Assembly: GCF_031157315.1 (NCBI RefSeq)
Contig: NZ_JAVIFU010000058.1
Coordinates: forward strand, 1 to 34,548
Reading direction: 5' to 3'
Length of the DNA stretch: 34,548 nucleotides
From: Paenibacillus sp. LHD-38
Lineage (GTDB): Bacteria > Bacillota > Bacilli > Paenibacillales > Paenibacillaceae
Each line of letters starts with the position of its first letter. The first letter of the stretch is position 1. The notes beneath the pieces were generated by a model. It worked only from the letters and a program-made list of their open reading frames with translations. It did not search any database and was not told the origin of the DNA. The position numbers and the translations under genes are program-made. This document shows, piece by piece, positions 1 through 8,281 of the stretch.

Positions 1-44
1 ATTTTCCCCACCACAAGTACCTTCTTCATTTCTTCTCTGCTCAA
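1..44 (-). CDS. Transposase, N-terminal 14 codons only (left IS copy)
   Basis: A TTG start at 44-42 on the minus strand follows an AGGAGA ribosome site eight bases upstream and reads MSREEMKKVLVVGK before leaving the window. The charged start followed by a hydrophobic VLVVGK stretch fits the opening helix of a helix-turn-helix transposase of the ISNCY type. The fragment is too short for firm family assignment. An internal ATG six codons on is the alternative start, but it lacks its own ribosome site. The mirror-image copy at the right end is identical. Confidence 0.55.
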   Translation of the reverse strand, partial: MSREEMKKVLVVGK

Positions 45-118
45 TGTAATTGTCTCCTGTCCCATAGTGACATTATCTCAGAACAGTTATGGGATGACAT
101 TATCACAGAAGAACAACA
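1..118 (-). mobile_element. End of an insertion sequence, left copy
   Basis: Positions 1-118 are the exact reverse complement of 34431-34548; identity stops abruptly at 118/119, so 118 is taken as the element's outer end. Inside lie a transposase start reading leftward and two direct copies of GATAATGTCA (on the minus strand) 27 bp apart, as expected of a transposase-binding terminus. Only this end is in the window, so length, the other terminus and target duplication cannot be seen. The family is not certain; the transposase N-terminus resembles ISNCY/IS1202-type transposases, which is recall rather than a search result. Confidence 0.75.
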
Positions 119-134
119 CGTGTTTGAAAAAGGA

Positions 135-163
135 TTGACACAACATAGGTTTGATGTTAATAT
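135..163 (+). promoter_or_regulatory. SigmaA-type promoter of the ABC-2 exporter operon
   Basis: TTGACA at 135-140 and TAATAT at 158-163 are separated by 17 bases, one mismatch from the full vegetative consensus. The ribosome site GGAGGT (184-189) and GTG start (197) follow at suitable distances. The left IS end lies 16 bases upstream of the -35. Confidence 0.8.
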
Positions 164-196
164 TTCCCTCTCAAATCTTGTGCGGAGGTAACATGC

Positions 197-1174
197 GTGA
201 TAAAAGTTCATGGTTTAAGCAAAGCCTACCAGGTTGCAAAGCGCTCGTCCGGCGTTAAACAAGCGGTGAAAGCATTATTCAGAAGGGAATATAAAATCGT
301 GGAAGCGCTTAACGATATTTCCTTCACGATCGAGCCAGGCGAGATCGTAGGTTACATCGGTCCAAACGGCGCCGGGAAATCCACGACGATTAAGGTCATG
401 AGCGGGATACTCGTGCCGGACAGCGGCACTTGTACGGTTATGGGGTACACGCCATGGAAGGATCGGGTTGCCTATGTGAAAAATATTGGTGTGGTCTTCG
501 GCCAACGTTCCCAGCTGTGGTGGGATGTTCCGGTTATCGATTCCTTCGACTTGCTCAGGGATATTTATAAGGTGCCCGAGGAGGAGTATAGTAGTACGCT
601 GGCTCTGCTTACAGAAACGCTGGAACTGCAGGATATTATTCAAATGCCGGTCAGGCAGCTAAGCTTAGGACAGCGGATGCGCTGCGAAATTGCGGCTTCC
701 CTGCTGCACAGTCCAAGCGTGCTGTTCCTTGACGAGCCGACAATCGGTTTGGATGCGGTGTCCAAAATAGCCGTTCGCCGCTTCATCCGGACGATTAATG
801 AAGAGAAGGGCGTTACCATTATTCTGACTACGCATGACATGAACGATATCGAAGCGCTGGCGAACCGCATTATTCTCATCGGTAAAGGAAAGCTGCTGTA
901 CGACGGCAGCCTGAGTGCGATACGCAGTCAATTTGGCACGCAAAAAACAATGACGGTCGTCTACAACCATCATTCGGAGCCTTTGCGGGTGGATGGAGCG
1001 ACCGTGGAGTCTTGGTCGCCCGAACGGGCCGTGCTTCGCGTCGATACGGCGGAGATCGTCATAAGCGAGGTGCTGATCCGTTTGTCTGAGCAGGTTGACC
1101 TGCTTGACGTCACGATCGACACGCTTCCGATTGAAGATATGATTGTACAGCTATATAAGGAGCATCAAATATAA
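197..1174 (+). CDS. ABC-2 type exporter, ATP-binding subunit
   Basis: This is the cytoplasmic ATPase of an ABC-2 type export complex, powering the two membrane proteins encoded directly downstream. Visible motifs are Walker A GPNGAGKST (residues 55-63), Q-loop Q103, signature LSLGQ (155-159), Walker B VLFLDE (175-180) and the H-loop histidine at 213. The first 35 residues form the extended N-terminus seen in the COG4586 type of this family. The GTG at 197 is chosen because GGAGGT lies eight bases upstream; the ATG at 193 is in another frame and soon stops. Its stop overlaps the next start by one base (TAATG), indicating translational coupling. The exported substrate cannot be told from sequence. 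Confidence 0.93.
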   Translation: MIKVHGLSKAYQVAKRSSGVKQAVKALFRREYKIVEALNDISFTIEPGEIVGYIGPNGAGKSTTIKVMSGILVPDSGTCTVMGYTPWKDRVAYVKNIGVVFGQRSQLWWDVPVIDSFDLLRDIYKVPEEEYSSTLALLTETLELQDIIQMPVRQLSLGQRMRCEIAASLLHSPSVLFLDEPTIGLDAVSKIAVRRFIRTINEEKGVTIILTTHDMNDIEALANRIILIGKGKLLYDGSLSAIRSQFGTQKTMTVVYNHHSEPLRVDGATVESWSPERAVLRVDTAEIVISEVLIRLSEQVDLLDVTIDTLPIEDMIVQLYKEHQI

Positions 1175-1977
1175 TGCGGGCCTATGTCTCGGTTTTTAAG
1201 CTTCGGCTGAAGAACGGATTGCAATACCGAACCGCAGCGCTTGCGGGGATGGCGACGCAATTTTTCTGGGGTTTCGTCATCATCATGGTATTTGAAGCGT
1301 TTTACAGCGGTACTGCCGTTCAGACTCCGATTTCACTATCGCAGCTCATTACCTATGTTTGGCTGCAGCAAGCCTTTTTGGCCTTCGTCATGTTATGGTT
1401 CCGTGATAATGAGCTGTTTCAGCTCATAACGACGGGCAACATTGCCTATGAACTGTGCAGGCCGAATGGAATCTACGGACTATGGTATGCCAAACTTCTT
1501 GCGCAGCGGCTTGCAAGCGCCCTCTTGCGGAGCATTCCCATCTTGGCGGTTGCCTTCTTCCTGCCGCAGCCTTACCGGATGCCGCTTCCGTCAGATCTTG
1601 CAGCTTTATTATTATTTATCATCGCGCTGCTGTTAGGACTGCTTATGATCGTTTCGCTTTCCATGCTGATGTACATCTCTGTATTTGTCACGCTTTCCCC
1701 CGCAGGCTCGCTGCTGATGTTTGGCGTAATTGGGGAATTTCTTGCAGGCATGGTCATCCCGGTTCCGCTAATGCCGGCTTGGCTTCAAGATATCGTCTAC
1801 GTGCTTCCTTTCCGCTGGACCGCGGACTTTCCATTCCGCGTCTATTCCGGACATATCACAAAGGAAGAAGCATTGATCGGTATCGGCATTCAACTCGTAT
1901 GGTTTGTTGTTTTGGTCAGCATCGGCAGGGCGGCGATGGCCAAGGTATTGAATAAAGTCGTCGTACAAGGAGGGTAA
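1174..1977 (+). CDS. ABC-2 type exporter, membrane subunit 1
   Basis: A 267-residue integral membrane protein with about six hydrophobic segments, for example near residues 25-45, 55-75, 110-130, 140-160, 170-190 and 235-255. It belongs with the COG4587/COG3694 type of ABC-2 permeases that always accompany the COG4586 ATPase. It would form half of the membrane channel. Its start overlaps the stop of the ATPase gene, and its end carries the AAGGAGGG ribosome site (1967-1974) of the next gene, so the three genes are tightly coupled. No substrate-specific feature is visible. Confidence 0.9.
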   Translation: MRAYVSVFKLRLKNGLQYRTAALAGMATQFFWGFVIIMVFEAFYSGTAVQTPISLSQLITYVWLQQAFLAFVMLWFRDNELFQLITTGNIAYELCRPNGIYGLWYAKLLAQRLASALLRSIPILAVAFFLPQPYRMPLPSDLAALLLFIIALLLGLLMIVSLSMLMYISVFVTLSPAGSLLMFGVIGEFLAGMVIPVPLMPAWLQDIVYVLPFRWTADFPFRVYSGHITKEEALIGIGIQLVWFVVLVSIGRAAMAKVLNKVVVQGG

Positions 1978-1982
1978 GCGAA

Positions 1983-2765
1983 ATGAGCTTGTATGGAAAA
2001 TACATCGGTATTCTATTCAAATCGCAAATGCAATACAGGACCTCGTTTTGGCTGCTGGCCTTTGGGCAATTTCTTGTGCCGTTCACGGTATTCGCGGGAT
2101 TGTATTTCATGTTTGAACGCTTCGGACAGATCAAGGGCTGGAGCTTCCACGAAGTGGCCCTTTGCTTCTCGATAATTCACATGGCTTTTGCCATTAGCGA
2201 ATGCTTCGCTCGCGGCTTCGATTCGTTTTCGAGCTTGGTTAGCAACGGCGATTTTGACCGTTTGCTTGTCCGTCCCCGCGGCACGGTGCTTCAGGTGCTT
2301 GGCTCGAAGTTTGAATTCACCCGCGTTGGCAGGCTGCTGCAAAGCGTGATCATTTTGAGCTGGGCAATCAGCAGGCTGTCAATAGATTGGACGGTGCTCA
2401 AGATCATCACGCTTCTCTTGATGATTGCGAGCGGCGTATTTATTTTTACGGGAATCTTTATGCTGGCTGCAGCGATGTGCTTCTGGACGGTTCAGGGGCT
2501 GGAGATCGCAAATATATTCACGGACGGCGGCCGAGAAATGGCGCAGTATCCGCTAAATATTTATCAGAAATGGGTAAAACGTTTTTTTACCTTCATTATT
2601 CCTTTTGGGTGCGTCAACTACTTGCCCTTGCTTTATCTGCTGGATAAAGCGCCTGGGAATCATCTGCCGTACATGCTGGCACCGCTGTCGGGCATCCTCT
2701 TCATTATCCCTTGTCTGCTGGTATGGCGTTTTGGGGTTCGTCATTATCGCTCCACGGGCTCTTAG
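1983..2765 (+). CDS. ABC-2 type exporter, membrane subunit 2
   Basis: A 260-residue membrane protein of the ABC-2 family (COG3694-like), the second half of the channel. The N-terminal YIGILFKSQMQYRTSFW stretch and the ECFARGFDSFSSLVSNGDFDRLLVRPRG-type cytoplasmic region (about residues 73-100, quoted only in outline) are typical of the family. About six transmembrane segments are apparent. The ATG follows AAGGAGGG located within the end of the preceding gene. Last gene of the exporter operon; 100 bases separate it from the HPr kinase-like gene. Confidence 0.9.
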   Translation: MSLYGKYIGILFKSQMQYRTSFWLLAFGQFLVPFTVFAGLYFMFERFGQIKGWSFHEVALCFSIIHMAFAISECFARGFDSFSSLVSNGDFDRLLVRPRGTVLQVLGSKFEFTRVGRLLQSVIILSWAISRLSIDWTVLKIITLLLMIASGVFIFTGIFMLAAAMCFWTVQGLEIANIFTDGGREMAQYPLNIYQKWVKRFFTFIIPFGCVNYLPLLYLLDKAPGNHLPYMLAPLSGILFIIPCLLVWRFGVRHYRSTGS

Positions 2766-2865
2766 ATGATGACGATTTGGTTACAGCGGCAGGGAAATGA
2801 TGAAAGATGTGGAAAGGCTATAATGAAATGAACGGAGATCATAACGGCTAAGGGGGAACAGCATT

Positions 2866-3774
2866 TTGAAATCGATAGCGGTCCGAGAGCTCGCGGCGCA
2901 ATTTTCATTAGAGGTGCTGGCGGGTGTCGATCAGTTGGAGCGGCAGATTGTTAAGGCGAGAGCTTACCGTCCAGGCCTGGAGTTTGTCGGATATTTCGAG
3001 TTTTTTCCGCAGGAGCATATTCAAATCTTAGGCAAGAAAGAAATAACGTATTTGCATAGCCTAACCGAGGCTGAGCGAAATCACCATATAGGAAATATCG
3101 TTAAATATCATCCGCCGTGTTTCATTGTAACCGCAGGACAAGAAGGATTGAAGTATCTGACCAAATATTGCGATCAGGAGGGCATCCCGCTGCTGCGAAC
3201 TAACGTGGTGACGGCGCAGTTTCTCGGGATGCTGGATGCATATCTCCTTAAGACGCTCGCACCGGAAATTTCCATTCACGGCATCTGCTTGAATGTGTCG
3301 GGCATCGGTATTTTGCTCCGCGGCAAGTCGGGTATCGGAAAGAGCGAAACCGCGCATACCTTGATTCGGCGAGGCTCCAGATTAGTGGCGGATGATATCG
3401 TCGTGCTGAAGAAGCTGAGCTCCCGAACGCTGCTGGGCACCCATAACGAGAAGACCAAGGAGTTTCTGGCCTTGCGCAGCATTGGGCTTATTAACGTCGT
3501 GAGACTATACGGCAGGCAAGCCTTTCAGGACGAGACGAGAATCGTGCTGGACATTGAACTGACAAAGTGGCGGGACAATGACCTGAACAATGATTTGGAG
3601 CTGGAGCCTAAGTTTACGGAATATATGGGTGTACAAATCCCTCATATCGAAATTCAGCTTCAACCGGGAAGAGATGTTGCCGGATTAATTGAAGCGGCAG
3701 CGAACAATTGGTATTTGAAGCAGCAGGGATACAGCGCAGTGGAAGAATTCATGAAACGCTTGGAAGTTGAATAA
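2866..3774 (+). CDS. HPr kinase/phosphorylase-like protein (divergent paralogue)
   Basis: 302 residues, close to the usual HprK length of about 310, with both the N-terminal domain and the P-loop kinase domain. Classical HprK/P phosphorylates HPr on serine in carbon catabolite control. Present here are the conserved histidine (H138 in SIHG), the P-loop GKSGIGKS (153-160) followed by ETA, and the ADD pair (D176-D177). Changed here are the signature glutamate of E-I-R-G-x-G, which is Ala202, and the arginine of the PVRPGRN motif, which is Gln266. This suggests a paralogue with altered chemistry or substrate rather than the catabolite-control enzyme. TTG start with AGGGGGA eight bases upstream. 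No HPr gene or lgt neighbour is present. Relatives of HprK also act as lasso-peptide kinases, but I see no lasso genes here. Confidence 0.8.
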   Translation: MKSIAVRELAAQFSLEVLAGVDQLERQIVKARAYRPGLEFVGYFEFFPQEHIQILGKKEITYLHSLTEAERNHHIGNIVKYHPPCFIVTAGQEGLKYLTKYCDQEGIPLLRTNVVTAQFLGMLDAYLLKTLAPEISIHGICLNVSGIGILLRGKSGIGKSETAHTLIRRGSRLVADDIVVLKKLSSRTLLGTHNEKTKEFLALRSIGLINVVRLYGRQAFQDETRIVLDIELTKWRDNDLNNDLELEPKFTEYMGVQIPHIEIQLQPGRDVAGLIEAAANNWYLKQQGYSAVEEFMKRLEVE

Positions 3775-3777
3775 GCT

Positions 3778-3808
3778 CTTTGTAGCACGAAGCTAACTTG
3801 GTACAAAG
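3778..3808 (+). terminator. Weak stem-loop after the HprK-like gene
   Basis: CTTTGTA (3778-3784) can pair with TACAAAG (3802-3808) across a 17-base loop immediately after the stop codon. There is no clear T-run, so it may be only an imperfect terminator or an operator. Confidence 0.25.
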
Positions 3809-3919
3809 GATGATTAAAATGTAAACAACTATCCATTTCCTTGTAAAACATGATACACTATGGGCAGAGAAAGCTCATCCTAGCGCACAAGTCCTGACAG
3901 ATCCGAAGGAGGAAATCGC

Positions 3920-4372
3920 GTGGAAAACTGCTCAATCGTAACAAAGCCTGCGCTTCATTTGGCAGGAATTAGCTATTGCGGTCCCTATTCATCCTTTCCG
4001 GATGAAGCGATCAGGCTGCAAACCGAGTTTTTGACACGCAAACATGAGCTCAACGACGCAGTCAAATCTACGGTGCTATACAGTCCGTATTTCGGAAATG
4101 AAGTGTTTGCCACTTACTGGGCAGCCTACGAGGTTCAGCATCTGGAAGAAGTTCCGCTAGGCATGGTACAGTTCACCATTCCCGAACATCGTTACGCGAT
4201 GGTCGCCTGCTCCAATAAAAGGATTGGCGAGGGGTATGAGCTGCTGCACGCTTGGATCAATGAGATGCGGCTAGAGAAGCAGGAAAACGCTGTGTCGCTG
4301 GAAATATTTTATATTGACGAGCATCATTTGGAGGAAGAGCCGGTCGAATTGCTTATACCTCTCAAAGGATAA
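3920..4372 (+). CDS. GyrI-like / AraC effector-binding domain protein
   Basis: A 150-residue stand-alone small-molecule-binding domain of the GyrI/AraC effector-binding (SRPBCC-like duplicated) type, with no DNA-binding part. The opening ALHLAGISYCGPYSS and the closing EIFYIDEHHLEEEPVELLIPL pattern are typical of this fold, as is the central YWAAYEV strand. Such proteins bind cationic or drug-like ligands, and some hydrolyse them; the ligand here is unknown. GTG start, supported by AAGGAGG at 3906-3912. It is followed after 112 bases by a membrane protein gene and may start the operon that runs to 6017. Confidence 0.8.
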   Translation: MENCSIVTKPALHLAGISYCGPYSSFPDEAIRLQTEFLTRKHELNDAVKSTVLYSPYFGNEVFATYWAAYEVQHLEEVPLGMVQFTIPEHRYAMVACSNKRIGEGYELLHAWINEMRLEKQENAVSLEIFYIDEHHLEEEPVELLIPLKG

Positions 4373-4484
4373 CTTATATGAAGTGCTTGCGCGCAAATGA
4401 ACGGCATATGGAATGGCTGACATTCCATACGCCTCATTCTGCGAAGGCAGGCATTTTTTGTTTGAGGAAGCGAGAAGGAGAACC

Positions 4485-4970
4485 GTGATTGGATTGAAGA
4501 GAAACGACGGGATAGATGCGTTCATAAGTGGAACGACTCCAATACTGCGATATGGATTATTAGCTGGCGTGTTAAGCGGATTAGTTCTTGGCATTACCAT
4601 GAAGCTGTTAGAAAGATTGACAGGGTCAGCAGTCTACATGCTTCTCTTGAATGTTGATTTTATTGATTGGCTGCCGCAACCGCTGCCCGAACTGGCAGAA
4701 TTTGCGCTGCATTTGATTGTAGCTCTGCCGCTTGGTATGCTTTTTTTGGCATTATTGCGGATTTGGAAATCTCCGCTGGGGCTCGGTCTAGGAATGGGCT
4801 TAGCCCTCGCATGCTGTACATGGATACCGCTGACCCAGCTATCGGAACGAGTACCATCCTCGGCCGATATTGCTGCTTTGCTGTGGTGGATTACAGGCCA
4901 TCTATTATATGGCACAGTGCTGGCGTATTTCGGGAAATCGTGGATAAAGAAAGGAAGGGATAAACAATGA
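4485..4970 (+). CDS. Uncharacterised membrane protein
   Basis: About 161 residues with four hydrophobic segments, near residues 22-42, 72-92, 98-115 and 130-150 counted from the GTG at 4485. I prefer this start because GAGAAGGAG lies just upstream. The in-frame ATG at 4413 has no ribosome site and falls in a short inverted repeat (ATGGAATG...CATTCCAT, about 4405-4432). The family is not recognised with confidence; the layout recalls small YagU/DUF1440-like membrane proteins. The stop overlaps the next start as ATGA, so it is translated together with the PhzF-like gene. Confidence 0.7.
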   Translation: MIGLKRNDGIDAFISGTTPILRYGLLAGVLSGLVLGITMKLLERLTGSAVYMLLLNVDFIDWLPQPLPELAEFALHLIVALPLGMLFLALLRIWKSPLGLGLGMGLALACCTWIPLTQLSERVPSSADIAALLWWITGHLLYGTVLAYFGKSWIKKGRDKQ

Positions 4971-5758
4971 GTTTTGCCTTATATATCGTTGATGCTTTTA
5001 CCAAGGAACGCTTCAAAGGAAATCCGGCTGCAATCTGTTTCTTGGAGCAGCCGCAGTCAGAAGGCTGGATGCAGCAGGTAGCTGCAGAAATGAATCTGTC
5101 GGAAACGGCTTTTGTGGTTCCGGGTGAAGAGAGCTATGGCCTCCGCTGGTTTACGCCGACCGTAGAGGTGGATTTATGCGGTCATGCTACGCTTGCTACA
5201 GCGCATATTTTATGGGAATCTGGCAGATTGCCTCACGGGGAGCCAGCACGTTTCATGACGAGAAGCGGGCTTCTAACAGCTAAACAAAGCGGAACATGGA
5301 TCGACATGGATTTTCCCGCGGAGCCACCGGTGGCTGCCGTTGCGCCAGAGGAGCTTGTTCAAGGGCTTGGGCTTATTCCGCGATTCGTTGGCCGCAATCG
5401 GATGGATTTTTTCGTTGAGGTAGACAGCGAGGAGACGCTGCGAACCTTGCGTCCGGATTTTGGACTGCTTGCAAGACTGGACGCGCGCGGCGTCATCATC
5501 ACGAGCCGCGGGTCAGGCTCGCCTTATGATTTTGTATCGCGGGCATTTTATCCAGGCACGGGAGTTGATGAGGACCCCGTAACAGGTTCTGCTCATTGCG
5601 CGCTCGCGCCTTACTGGGCGAAGCGGCTTCGAAAGCAAGAGCTGGTCGGCTACCAAGCCTCAGAGCGCGGCGGCGTCGTAAAAGTAAGGCCTGAGGGCGA
5701 TCGAGTTTATTTGTCTGGACAAGCCGTAACGGTTCTTAAGGGACAATTGGAGGAGTGA
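4967..5758 (+). CDS. PhzF-family isomerase/epimerase
   Basis: 263 residues of the PhzF (phenazine biosynthesis-like) family, which share a diaminopimelate-epimerase fold. The family motif FTxxxFKGNPAA lies at about residues 11-22, LSETAFV contains the presumed catalytic Glu46, DLCGHATLA spans 69-77, and the C-terminal half has DEDPVTGSAHC near residue 200. Full family length is about 260-290. No phenazine genes are nearby, so the substrate is unknown; most family members outside phenazine clusters lack an assigned reaction. The start overlaps the preceding stop (ATGA) and the gene ends with the ribosome site for the DUF2164 gene. Confidence 0.92.
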   Translation: MSFALYIVDAFTKERFKGNPAAICFLEQPQSEGWMQQVAAEMNLSETAFVVPGEESYGLRWFTPTVEVDLCGHATLATAHILWESGRLPHGEPARFMTRSGLLTAKQSGTWIDMDFPAEPPVAAVAPEELVQGLGLIPRFVGRNRMDFFVEVDSEETLRTLRPDFGLLARLDARGVIITSRGSGSPYDFVSRAFYPGTGVDEDPVTGSAHCALAPYWAKRLRKQELVGYQASERGGVVKVRPEGDRVYLSGQAVTVLKGQLEE

Positions 5759-5762
5759 GACT

Positions 5763-6017
5763 ATGTTGATGAAGAAGCTGCCTAAGGAGCAGAAGGAGCA
5801 ATTGGCTGCTAGAATCCAGCACTATTTCGAGCTGGAGCGCTCGGAGACGATCGGTTCGATCGCAGCGGAGCAGCTGCTTGATTTTATGATACAAGAAATA
5901 GGACCGCACCTGTACAATCATGCGATAAATGATGCACGCAAAGCAGTCCTTGAGCGAATGCAAACACTGGAGGACGAGCTTTACGCGCTGGAAAAGCCGA
6001 TTGTCACGAAGCGTTAA
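5763..6017 (+). CDS. DUF2164 family protein
   Basis: A small 84-residue, mostly helical, acidic protein matching the DUF2164 family: the opening MKKLPKEQKEQLAARIQHYF, the central ERSETIGSIAAEQLLDFM and IGPHLYNHAINDARKAV segments are characteristic. Function is unknown. GGAGGAG at 5749-5755 lies seven bases before the ATG; a second ATG two codons later is possible. It is the last gene of the 3920-6017 run and converges on the GH42 gene with only ten bases between their stops. Confidence 0.85.
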   Translation: MLMKKLPKEQKEQLAARIQHYFELERSETIGSIAAEQLLDFMIQEIGPHLYNHAINDARKAVLERMQTLEDELYALEKPIVTKR

Positions 6018-6027
6018 AGATCATTGC

Positions 6028-8031
6028 TTATAGGGTGCCTTCGAATTGAATGGCCCGGTATTCGTATCTGCCTATTTCTAGCCGGCCGGGCGGCAGATAC
6101 ATATTTGAAACTGCGTCGGTCCCCCTAACCGGAAGCGTAACGCTGCCGCCGGCGCCGTTCATGTTAATAACGATCCAGAACGTTAAGCCGTCACCTCTTC
6201 TAGGTGCCACGATAGTGCCGGGTGTCACATCTGATCGCAGGGTGACACCTGCTCCCATGCAGTAGTGGTCGATTAGCTTCATCAGCATGGCATCTCCGTT
6301 TTCTCCTTGCGGCATCGAACCCAGCATAACGAGCTTTCCGCGGCCGTATTCCCGTTCCGTCAGAAATGAAAACCCCGGTGTTATTCCCTCTGCAACCGAT
6401 CCGACAGCTTTGGCAGTCACCTCTCTCGGTTCAAATAAAGCGCTCCACATTCCAAGCGGGGCTGTACAGCCGAAGGCTTGGCCCATTGCGCCGGTATCAT
6501 CCATAGGATAGGTATGAACCGTCTCTACGCCTGCTTCATGCTCGAGCTTACCAAGCGTAGCATCCGTTGGAATCGTATGCTGCTCGGTTCTTCCTCCTGT
6601 CAGCGGGCCCGCGATCCAGATCCCGCCGTTTTTCACGAAAGCTAGTGCCCGCTGCAGGTAATCTGCCGATACATACGGCATATAAGGTGTAAGCAGAAGC
6701 TTATAGCCACCTAAGCGTGCCCCCTCCAAAAGCAAGTCACGATGAATCCCCATATGAAGCAATCGCGAATAATAATCGGTCATTAAACCTCGGAAATTCA
6801 GCTTGCGCATGGGCTCTGTCTTAAAAAAAGCTTTCGATCGATCGGAGTAGCTCATCGCTACCTCAGCCTGCATCGGCTCGCTCGCCAGCAAAATAGGTTC
6901 CAACTCGTTTTTTGCCTTTGTCACCTCCAACACATTATGGTAGCCGATTGTCGGTTTACCCCATGCGCTTAAAACGGAACCATGCAATTGCTCGCAGCCC
7001 GCGCGCTGCTGCCTCCAAAGCCAGTAACAAAACCCGCCCGCGCCAAGCGCGAAAGCGGCAACCGCTTCCGCTCGAACATAGCCGCTTGGATGCGGAACGG
7101 CATAGCTCTCCAAGGAACCGCTAAAGGAAGGGCTTGTCTCCATGATCCAAAAAGGTTTTCCGCGCTTTACGTTTCTCCATAAATCACAGTTGATCATATA
7201 AGCGGGAAAATGGCTTGCGGAAGCATAGGTGTCATAAGAAGCGAAATCCAAACCGTCAAACAGCTGTTCATTATCCACATGAAAGGCAATGCTGCTGTTA
7301 TGAGTAATCGGCGCTTTCGAATATGTCCTGATCATATCGGCCTGCTCCTTGGCGAAATCAGCAACCATTTCCATTGAAAAGAGCTGATACATCGTCTTCA
7401 GCGAGGAATTATGAAGAAAAGGAACGGGGCCGGGCTGCGGAATTTCCTCGAAGGTTGAGTAACGCTCGCTCCATATTTGAGTCCCCCACGCATCATTCAG
7501 CTGTTCGATATCGCCATATTGTTTCTCGAGCCAGCGATGCCATAGTCCAAGACAGCTAAGGCACATGCATTCTGACACATGTGCTTTAAATTCATTATCA
7601 AGCTGCCAGCCTATGAGCCCAGGCAGCGAACCGACAGCTCGCGCGATATGCTCCGTAATGATAGAGCTTCTCTTCCGAAAATAAGCGTTATTCGTGCAAG
7701 CATGCTGCCTGGAGCCGTGGCCCATCGTTTCCCCGCGTTCATTAACATACATGCGTTCCGGATGGCCATGCGACAGCCAGATGGGCGGCGTGGCCGTCGG
7801 CGTGCACATGATGGTTTCAATTCCGTTTTCGTAAAGCCGCCCAATAACAGTGACAAAGAAGCTGAGGTCTATCTTTCCTTCCGTTGGCTCAAGGGTAGAC
7901 CAAGCGAATTCACCGATGCGAACGACATTGATGCCTGCCGCAAGCATATAGGCAATATCCTGCTCCAGCACACCCTGCTCCCAGAGCTCCGGATACCATG
8001 CAGCTCCGTGATAAAGCTTTTTACTCCGCAT
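6028..8031 (-). CDS. yesZ: GH42 beta-galactosidase, YesZ-like
   Basis: 667 residues from the chosen start, matching the size of B. subtilis YesZ. GH42 enzymes remove beta-galactosyl residues, here probably from galactan side chains of rhamnogalacturonan oligosaccharides in the cytoplasm (no signal peptide). The acid/base is Glu147 in LDNEF and the nucleophile is Glu298 in WIMETSPSFSGS. Four cysteines (112, 155, 157, 160) match the zinc site of the family. The open frame continues to 8091, but the ATG at 8031 is preferred: GGAGAGG lies nine bases upstream, and the longer start would fall upstream of the predicted -10 (8063-8068). Divergent from the permease operon and preceded by the same operator motif. 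Confidence 0.93.
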   Translation of the reverse strand: MRSKKLYHGAAWYPELWEQGVLEQDIAYMLAAGINVVRIGEFAWSTLEPTEGKIDLSFFVTVIGRLYENGIETIMCTPTATPPIWLSHGHPERMYVNERGETMGHGSRQHACTNNAYFRKRSSIITEHIARAVGSLPGLIGWQLDNEFKAHVSECMCLSCLGLWHRWLEKQYGDIEQLNDAWGTQIWSERYSTFEEIPQPGPVPFLHNSSLKTMYQLFSMEMVADFAKEQADMIRTYSKAPITHNSSIAFHVDNEQLFDGLDFASYDTYASASHFPAYMINCDLWRNVKRGKPFWIMETSPSFSGSLESYAVPHPSGYVRAEAVAAFALGAGGFCYWLWRQQRAGCEQLHGSVLSAWGKPTIGYHNVLEVTKAKNELEPILLASEPMQAEVAMSYSDRSKAFFKTEPMRKLNFRGLMTDYYSRLLHMGIHRDLLLEGARLGGYKLLLTPYMPYVSADYLQRALAFVKNGGIWIAGPLTGGRTEQHTIPTDATLGKLEHEAGVETVHTYPMDDTGAMGQAFGCTAPLGMWSALFEPREVTAKAVGSVAEGITPGFSFLTEREYGRGKLVMLGSMPQGENGDAMLMKLIDHYCMGAGVTLRSDVTPGTIVAPRRGDGLTFWIVINMNGAGGSVTLPVRGTDAVSNMYLPPGRLEIGRYEYRAIQFEGTL

Positions 8032-8062
8032 GCTTACCATCCTCTCCAATTCCATTTCTTCT

Positions 8063-8104
8063 ACTGTAAGGAAAGGGGGGATTGCGAACAATCAGACTTT
8101 TTTG
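8063..8104 (-). promoter_or_regulatory. AraC-type operator copy A and -10 of the GH42 gene
   Basis: On the minus strand CAAAAAAGTCTGATTG begins at 8104 and the motif runs to 8082 (ending TTCGCAA). A -10-like TACAGT lies at 8068-8063, 29 bases after the start of GTCT. There is no good -35, as expected of a promoter that needs an activator bound just upstream. One of three matching copies in this locus. Confidence 0.65.
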
Positions 8105-8188
8105 GAGGGTCCAGCAAGGGTATTAGGATAGTTTTGCAGGCTTTGCACTTTCTTGTGCGGCAGCGCGAAAGTCCTTATAAACCGGGGA

Positions 8189-8231
8189 CAAAAATGTCTG
8201 ATTGCCGGAAATCAAGCGATATTTGCATAAT
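8189..8231 (+). promoter_or_regulatory. AraC-type operator copy B and -10 of the permease operon
   Basis: CAAAAATGTCTGATTG begins at 8189 and the motif continues as CCGGAAA to 8211. The -10-like CATAAT is at 8226-8231, 30 bases after the start of GTCT (8196). It faces copy A across the divergent intergenic region, so one regulator could activate both directions. Confidence 0.65.
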
Positions 8232-8281
8232 GGGTGTACACCGCCAACGAGGCGATGAACGACATCCGGAGGTGAACGATA

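Noticed and set aside
2766..2865. Lasso-peptide precursor gene in front of the HprK-like kinase
   Set aside because: The only short frame (ATG 2766 region, 21 codons) has no ribosome site or precursor features, and no lasso cyclase or protease genes are nearby.
4405..4432. Terminator or operator at the ATGGAATG/CATTCCAT inverted repeat
   Set aside because: The stem is short and the next T-run is about 20 bases away, so I only use it as an argument against the ATG at 4413.
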